Source: Lysobacter sp. ISL-50
GTDB lineage: Bacteria; Pseudomonadota; Gammaproteobacteria; Xanthomonadales; Xanthomonadaceae
Length of the DNA stretch: 64,000 bases
Reading direction: 5' to 3'
NCBI RefSeq assembly: GCF_018612875.1
Contig: NZ_JAGGRI010000037.1
Coordinates: 62,001-126,000, forward strand
In this document: positions 59,681-64,000 of the stretch, piece after piece
Position numbering within the stretch: the first letter of the stretch is position 1
Layout: every line of letters starts with the position of its first letter
The notes under the pieces: model-generated
Database searches by the model: none
The model's input: the letters and a program-made list of their open reading frames with translations, nothing else
What the model was told of the DNA's origin: nothing
Made by a program: the position numbers and the translations under genes

Positions 59681-59923
59681 TTACGGCGTGACCGGATCGA
59701 CGGCCTCGACGACTCGGTCTAGGTCATCGGCCAAGCGATCGAAGCAGTGAGCCAGCGCCTGCGCCGAGAGATAGACCACGTCGGGGCCGGCATCGCCTTG
59801 GGGCTCGGTGAGTTGCGCGAGAAGGCGTAGGTGGTCGCGGGTTTGGGTTAGGGCTTGGAGGGCCGTGGTAGGGAGCAGATAGTTGCAGGGAGCGTTGATT
59901 GGGGTGCGGTGTCCGTTGCGCAT
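59681..59923 (-). CDS. XAC0095 family protein
   Basis: An 80-residue protein. TTALQALTQTRDHLRLLAQL, then TEPQGDAGP, LSAQALAHCFDRLADDLDRV match the XAC0095 family, a short helical protein family of Xanthomonadaceae of unknown role. It is divergent from the XRE regulator at 60030 across a 106-bp AT-rich gap. Confidence 0.75.
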   Translation of the reverse strand: MRNGHRTPINAPCNYLLPTTALQALTQTRDHLRLLAQLTEPQGDAGPDVVYLSAQALAHCFDRLADDLDRVVEAVDPVTP

Positions 59924-60029
59924 GCGTGTCTCCCGTGAGTCGTTGATCCAAGACAGGAGAATTTTATTCTATTTTTGAATATTCTTAAAGAGGATACAGC
60001 ATTCGTGCGGGCCTTCGGATACCGCACAT

Positions 60030-60284
60030 ATGCCAAGCAGCACGCTTTACACGAAAGAGAACGAAATCCTTACCCAACTGATGCGTGAAATGCGCATTGC
60101 GGCGGGCCTAACTCAGGCGGCCTGCTCGGAAGCGCTTGCCAAACCACAGTCCTACGTAAGCAAGATCGAAGGCGGAAGCCAGAGGATCGATCTTCTACAG
60201 TTACGTCAGTATTGTTTAGTATGCGGCGTCTCGCTGACAACATTCGTGAAACGCTTCGAATCGAAAACCCAGCCTAACAAGTGA
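60030..60284 (+). CDS. XRE-type helix-turn-helix regulator
   Basis: An 84-residue protein. Helix-turn-helix: LMREMRIAAGLTQAACSEAL, then AKPQSYVSKIEGGSQRIDLL. The tail is QLRQYCLVCGVSLTTFVKRFE. It lies 40 bp before the NTPase gene and could regulate it. It may also control the divergent XAC0095-like gene. Composition is AT-rich like the NTPase. Confidence 0.85.
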   Translation: MPSSTLYTKENEILTQLMREMRIAAGLTQAACSEALAKPQSYVSKIEGGSQRIDLLQLRQYCLVCGVSLTTFVKRFESKTQPNK

Positions 60285-60324
60285 AAGATTCGATTCTAGA
60301 TGCCGTGTTACCACAAGGGAAAAT

Positions 60325-62325
60325 ATGATGGATGTAATCCTGGCAATGATTGCCAAGCACCCGCTATATATATTACTGGCACTAATCGGTACAACTTTTT
60401 CATCTTTGACCGGCATTCCTAAGTTCATGAACGCAGTCCGCGAATGGAACAATAAAACTCGCGCGCAACACATGGCTGACGCACTATCGGCCAGTACAGG
60501 AATAGCATCATTCACTAAAGAAGACATCTCCTACGCGTGTAAAAACTATTTACCCCCAAGCTGCATGCAGACCGACCCATCGGATGAGGACGAACTACAT
60601 AACATAGTCGCGCGCGCCCCTTTATTTGAGACAATCGACGACCACTTAAACGCTGGTGGGCAAAAAAGACATCTCATCCTACTCGCTGATTCAGGCATGG
60701 GAAAAACCAGCTTTTGCATTAACTACTATGCGAGGGAGCTGAAGAAAAAGAAAAATAAGCGCACTCCTATCGCGATAGTCCCGCTTGGACGTGGTGATGC
60801 AATAGATCAGATCAAAGCCATCCCAGATAAACGAAGCACCATCTGTTTTCTAGATGCCTTCGATGAAGACCCACGTGCCGCTGCCGAACAAGGAAAACGC
60901 TTAATAGAACTAATGGCTGCCGCAGCAGATTTTAAAAACATTGTGGTAACTTGCCGCTCACAATTCTTTGCAAAGGACGACGCTGTTCCTACCGGAAGTG
61001 GGATCATGTATGCCGCACCGCGCAAAGCCGGACGAAAGCGGGAGTTCCCTTTACACCGAGTTTTTCTGGCACCATTTTCCCCTCTTCAAATCAAAGTATA
61101 TCTAAAAAAACAATTCCCCTTACCATCAATTTACAACTGGCAAAAACGGAAGCTCGCAGCACAACTGGTAGCATCAATTCCGGAACTCAGCGCGCGCCCC
61201 ATGCTTCTGGAACTCGTCCCGGACTTAGTGCGCGAGAGACGCACGATTAAACAATTATTTGGCCTGTATGAGTTTCTCGTTGAGCAATGGCTAGAACGAG
61301 AAAGCGAATGGATCGAAAAAAAAGACCTACTGGAAATTTCGATAGAGCTCGCAGTTACAGCGCACCGCCAACAGAGAAGAGGCTTCGGCGACCGAATTTC
61401 CCCTGCATTTCTTGAAGCACTCGCAGCCGCGCATAGAACCCCGCTGGAAAGCTGGAAGCTAAAATCAAGATCTCTTTTAAATCGAGACATTGAAGGCCAG
61501 TTTAAATTCGCTCATAGATCGGTGATGGAATATCTTTTTCTCCTCGCAGCTACCTCGCTGGATGCAAGGTGTTTCGAGGTGGAGTGGACCGATCTAATGA
61601 AGGATCTGCTTGTAAGCTGGGGAAACACTGAATCAGCAGGAGCAGAAAATGTATCACGACTTCTCAATAGCGACCACACACTGACCGGACTGTTTCCTTT
61701 GGCCAGCCCACTAAGAGAACCTCAGCGCAGGTCCAACAATGACTGCAAAGCTATTCTTCGGAAATCAAACATTTCACTTCGCCACGATAGGGGCATTCCT
61801 ATCGCATGGAGGAATCAGTCATTACGTGTCATTCCCATATCGTCTGCCGGCAATGTTTCTGCGTTCGAGGTTTACGACCCAACGCATGGGATCTGCTGGT
61901 TGATTAATGACATTTCATCAATAACCGACAGGATGCCATATAGAGACACGTTTGACTCCCGCGCCACCCCAATAGCCACATATCCGCACCATATCAATAT
62001 CGCTAATCCAGTAAGAAGACTCCCATCGATAGAAGAAATTATCAGCCTATGGGAAAGTGAGCCATTTATACTTGAAAACCATGCAATTAAATGCATCTTC
62101 GACTCAGACGAACTGTACTGGCTAGGTGATAGCGGAGACACTGGCCCTCTTTGCTGCTCTTTTGGCAGCACACCACTTGAACCACCCCATCTAAAGCTTC
62201 AAGCAACTAAATCTGACTCATCAGATCGCACGATACACATTTACGAATTCCAAAACAGATTCGGACTCTTAAACAAGCAACCCTGCCGAGCCATGTCAAT
62301 ATATATAATGGAGTCGGCAGACTGA
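60325..62325 (+). CDS. NACHT/STAND-type NTPase with N-terminal membrane anchor
   Basis: A 666-residue protein. An N-terminal hydrophobic helix (MDVILAMIAKHPLYILLALI) suggests membrane anchoring. Walker A is ILLADSGMGKTSF (~118-130), Walker B ICFLDAFDED (~173-182) and the sensor VVTCRSQFF. A winged-helix-like part with FKFAHRSVMEYLFLLAA (~395-410) carries the HRS--EY signature of NACHT/STAND proteins. The C terminus (~500-666) contains YDPTHGICWLINDISSI, NPVRRLPSIEEIISLWES and ELYWLGDS, like an Lcl/DUF1566 C-type lectin-like domain that could be the sensor. AT-rich composition. Role as antiphage STAND is inferred. Confidence 0.82.
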   Translation: MMDVILAMIAKHPLYILLALIGTTFSSLTGIPKFMNAVREWNNKTRAQHMADALSASTGIASFTKEDISYACKNYLPPSCMQTDPSDEDELHNIVARAPLFETIDDHLNAGGQKRHLILLADSGMGKTSFCINYYARELKKKKNKRTPIAIVPLGRGDAIDQIKAIPDKRSTICFLDAFDEDPRAAAEQGKRLIELMAAAADFKNIVVTCRSQFFAKDDAVPTGSGIMYAAPRKAGRKREFPLHRVFLAPFSPLQIKVYLKKQFPLPSIYNWQKRKLAAQLVASIPELSARPMLLELVPDLVRERRTIKQLFGLYEFLVEQWLERESEWIEKKDLLEISIELAVTAHRQQRRGFGDRISPAFLEALAAAHRTPLESWKLKSRSLLNRDIEGQFKFAHRSVMEYLFLLAATSLDARCFEVEWTDLMKDLLVSWGNTESAGAENVSRLLNSDHTLTGLFPLASPLREPQRRSNNDCKAILRKSNISLRHDRGIPIAWRNQSLRVIPISSAGNVSAFEVYDPTHGICWLINDISSITDRMPYRDTFDSRATPIATYPHHINIANPVRRLPSIEEIISLWESEPFILENHAIKCIFDSDELYWLGDSGDTGPLCCSFGSTPLEPPHLKLQATKSDSSDRTIHIYEFQNRFGLLNKQPCRAMSIYIMESAD

Positions 62326-62380
62326 GCGAAGCACAAAGGCAGATGTGCAGCCGTTCGGAATAAAATAACGCCCCAACAAA

Positions 62381-62402
62381 AAATCCCGCTAGCGCGGGAT
62401 TT
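62381..62402. terminator. Bidirectional terminator
   Basis: AAATCCCGCTAGCGCGGGATTT hairpin with A-run before and T-run after, between the rightward NTPase gene and the leftward alarmone-synthetase partner gene. It can serve both convergent transcripts. Confidence 0.9.
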
Positions 62403-62457
62403 TGGCTTATCTTGCTTGAACAATCCGATCTGAAAAGCACCCATCCTATCTGTTCAA

Positions 62458-62700
62458 CTAACTTTTACGCTCTGAAACTTTCAATTCTTCAAGCGTCTTG
62501 AAATAGCGCCCATGGGTCTTTCGAAGATCCTCTTCAGTCTCCGCTTCCAGCAACACGACTTCACTAGCACCATTACTACCTAGCAATGACACTTCCAGGC
62601 TCATTTTCGCCTGCGAGGCCGCTAGCCGTTCTGAATCTTGATACGTAGCAACCGACACAAGAGCACCAAGCTTTCGATTGTAATGAATAAGAAAAATCAT
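62458..62700 (-). CDS. Small partner protein of the alarmone synthetase
   Basis: An 80-residue protein starting at 62700, 7 bp past the stop of the synthetase gene; a longer start would overlap it. It reads MIFLIHYNRKLGALVSVATY, then QDSERLAASQAKMSLEVSLL, ASEVVLLEAETEEDLRKTHG, RYFKTLEELK. The RKTHGRYF motif and beta-alpha-beta pattern look like a small conserved domain; I do not know a named family. Tight linkage suggests an antitoxin or regulator role. Confidence 0.65.
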   Translation of the reverse strand: MIFLIHYNRKLGALVSVATYQDSERLAASQAKMSLEVSLLGSNGASEVVLLEAETEEDLRKTHGRYFKTLEELKVSERKS

Positions 62701-62707
62701 AAAATAT

Positions 62708-63415
62708 TCACAATATTTTACCAGAGAAAATCCGCTTAATTTCACGGAGGATTTCACGCTCCTTCGAATTAAGTTCTTTTTTCAACCTAACTGAATCTTT
62801 TGCCTTCCCGGCTCGGGTCATTTCTTGAGAAGCCGCCACTTGCTCATGCCGCAACCTGTCCAATTTCGCAGTCCTATCCGACAATTGCGCGAGAAAATTT
62901 ATAGCCCCTTCATTACCAAAACCATACTTTATAGAATGGCCAAACTCATCAGCCACCTTTTCAGAAATATTTGCCCAGGCATGCTGTAACGCTGTACGGA
63001 CTTGAATCTCCACCGGCCTATTGTGTTTTTTTGCTATTACATGAACTGCCCGATAGCCGTTTGTAGGGTCGCGCCGCTTGTCATCGACTTCAACATCCGC
63101 AAATAAAATATGCATATTCGCAACTAAATCGTCTTGCGTTGCGAGGCCTGGCACCAAAATCCGACAGCCCGCTATATCCTGCATCTGACTAAGCCGAATG
63201 GTTTCTCTTTTGAGCTTCTCGACTATAGCAACCGTTGATTTCGATGGCCTTCCCGTAATCTTTAGACCCATTTTATTCACTAAAACATCTTCAACATAGA
63301 CATATGCCTGAGCAAACTGCTGCCTGTATTCTTCAAGCCGTCCCAAACAGGCTTCATCTATCTCATCTTTACGCAGCCTATCTCCGATCTTGTCAATCTG
63401 ACTGTTGCTTATCAC
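62708..63415 (-). CDS. RelA/SpoT-domain small alarmone synthetase
   Basis: A 235-residue protein with a single RelA/SpoT nucleotidyltransferase domain (~40-165). Catalytic marks are ITGRPSKSTVAIVEKL (54-), QDIAGCRILV (Asp80), NGYRAVHVIAKK (119-) and EIQVRTALQHAWANISEKV (Glu136). The hydrolase domain and TGS/ACT regions of full Rel are missing. The C-terminal ~70 residues are helical and charged. All synthetase residues I can identify are kept, so (p)ppGpp-like or toxic alarmone/pyrophosphate transfer activity is likely. It is followed by a small gene in a toxin-antitoxin-like order. Confidence 0.88.
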   Translation of the reverse strand: MISNSQIDKIGDRLRKDEIDEACLGRLEEYRQQFAQAYVYVEDVLVNKMGLKITGRPSKSTVAIVEKLKRETIRLSQMQDIAGCRILVPGLATQDDLVANMHILFADVEVDDKRRDPTNGYRAVHVIAKKHNRPVEIQVRTALQHAWANISEKVADEFGHSIKYGFGNEGAINFLAQLSDRTAKLDRLRHEQVAASQEMTRAGKAKDSVRLKKELNSKEREILREIKRIFSGKIL

Positions 63416-63791
63416 TCTACCGCCCCCGAGCTCGGAATATGGATATGATCAAATTGCTTGCAGCGCTGATGGCATGCCATAGCGCCAGATGATTCGCTTC
63501 ATGCAATTAACGGTACGCACGGAGCCCCACTGTAGCCAGCTCATGAAATAAGGAGGCAGCATGATGGCAGCGTCAGCCTTCCTACTGCCCTACTTACACA
63601 AAAATAGTCTGCATTGCCAGGAAGTCGAAGCAGGTGGAATGGCGTCACACCACCCCCTCGGCCCACCCTGATCCGATTGCCCTTGCATTCGCGCCTGTTC
63701 TTGATGCTGCTCCCGTTGCGCATCCTCCTCCGAGTCGCCTCCACTCCTTGAACCGCCGCACCGCACCGCCAGGACAGACGGGACTGCGCGG
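63416..63791. other. Gene-poor stretch at the right end of the accessory island
   Basis: 376 bp without a recognised gene. Short frames (for example leftward from 63744) have a GGAGGAGG directly abutting an ATG, too close to act as a normal ribosome binding site. GC rises again towards the right. Confidence 0.4.
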
Positions 63792-64000
63792 TCAGCCGCG
63801 CCAGTTGGCGTGGGTGCGCCGGAAGCCGGCGCTATGTTTGTAGGCATCGTGGTCCTTGGGGACACCCGCCCCCCCAAGCGCATTACGCATCATCGTGATC
63901 GCACCATAGGCGTCTCGACGGTGTACATGCAGCCGACCAGGCCCCAGTCGGCGATGGTATCGATGCCCTCTTTCGCCAGTTGCTCGCGGCTGTAGAGGAT
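63792..64000 (-). pseudogene. 3' end of an unidentified gene with apparent frameshift
   Basis: Reading leftward from the window edge, one frame gives ILYSREQLAKEGIDTIADWG, then LVGCMYTVETP, and stops at 63890. A second frame continues in register with DAYGAITMMRNALGGAGVPK, DHDAYKHSAGFRRTHANWRG and stops at 63792. Both stretches look protein-like and the switch falls near 63905-63920. Either the gene is frameshifted or the first stop is the true end. The upstream part is outside the window. I do not recognise the family. Confidence 0.5.

Overview
The window looks like chromosomal DNA of a high-GC gammaproteobacterium of the Lysobacter/Xanthomonadaceae type. The grounds are two alpha-lytic-type proteases, a lysyl-endopeptidase-type protease, a GH19 chitinase, an XAC0095-family protein, a XVIPCD-like type IV secretion effector, and codon use strongly biased to G/C at third positions. 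No rRNA, tRNA, CRISPR array or intact insertion sequence was found. Most genes carry a signal peptide or lipobox, so this is largely a secreted-enzyme and cell-envelope region of a predatory or lytic soil bacterium.

Layout. 1-14.7 kb: a partial secreted protease-like gene, RidA, lipoproteins, GH19 chitinase, a PqaA-type protein, a C59-type amidase, an S41 peptidase, a HAD phosphatase, a PAAR protein, a cREC protein, a DUF1684 protein, and a divergent VOC/TetR pair with two visible operator palindromes. 15.4-20 kb: an AT-richer three-gene cassette made of a small acidic protein, a 1231-residue putative type IV secretion effector overlapping it by ATGA, and a degenerate GIY-YIG protein. 20-33 kb: an AmpR-like regulator with no beta-lactamase beside it, small secreted proteins, a ParB-like protein, a class 3 lipase, a beta-helix protein, an alpha/beta hydrolase, and a frameshifted C-terminal copy of that hydrolase. 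34-48 kb: a PhaZ7-like PHB depolymerase, a possible cyanovirin-like protein, a Tat-exported tyrosinase, a cholera-toxin-A1-like ADP-ribosyltransferase without signal peptide, an amidohydrolase, M14 and M13 peptidases, and a lysyl-endopeptidase-like protease.

48-56 kb holds a VOC protein, a glycosyltransferase, and an alpha-lytic protease cluster. The cluster has two full protease genes with matching 5' leaders, two duplicated small secreted proteins between them, and the relict 3' end of a third protease copy. 56-64 kb is an AT-richer accessory stretch: a membrane protein, a coupled metalloprotease pair, two small Xanthomonadaceae proteins, an XRE regulator next to a NACHT/STAND NTPase with a membrane anchor and a C-type-lectin-like tail, a small alarmone synthetase with a small partner gene, and a broken gene running off the right edge.

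The best candidates for undescribed biology are the ADP-ribosyltransferase (38939-39523), the effector cassette (15449-19977), the STAND NTPase (60325-62325) and the alarmone-synthetase pair (62458-63415). All functions are read from sequence and recalled family features; no searches were run.
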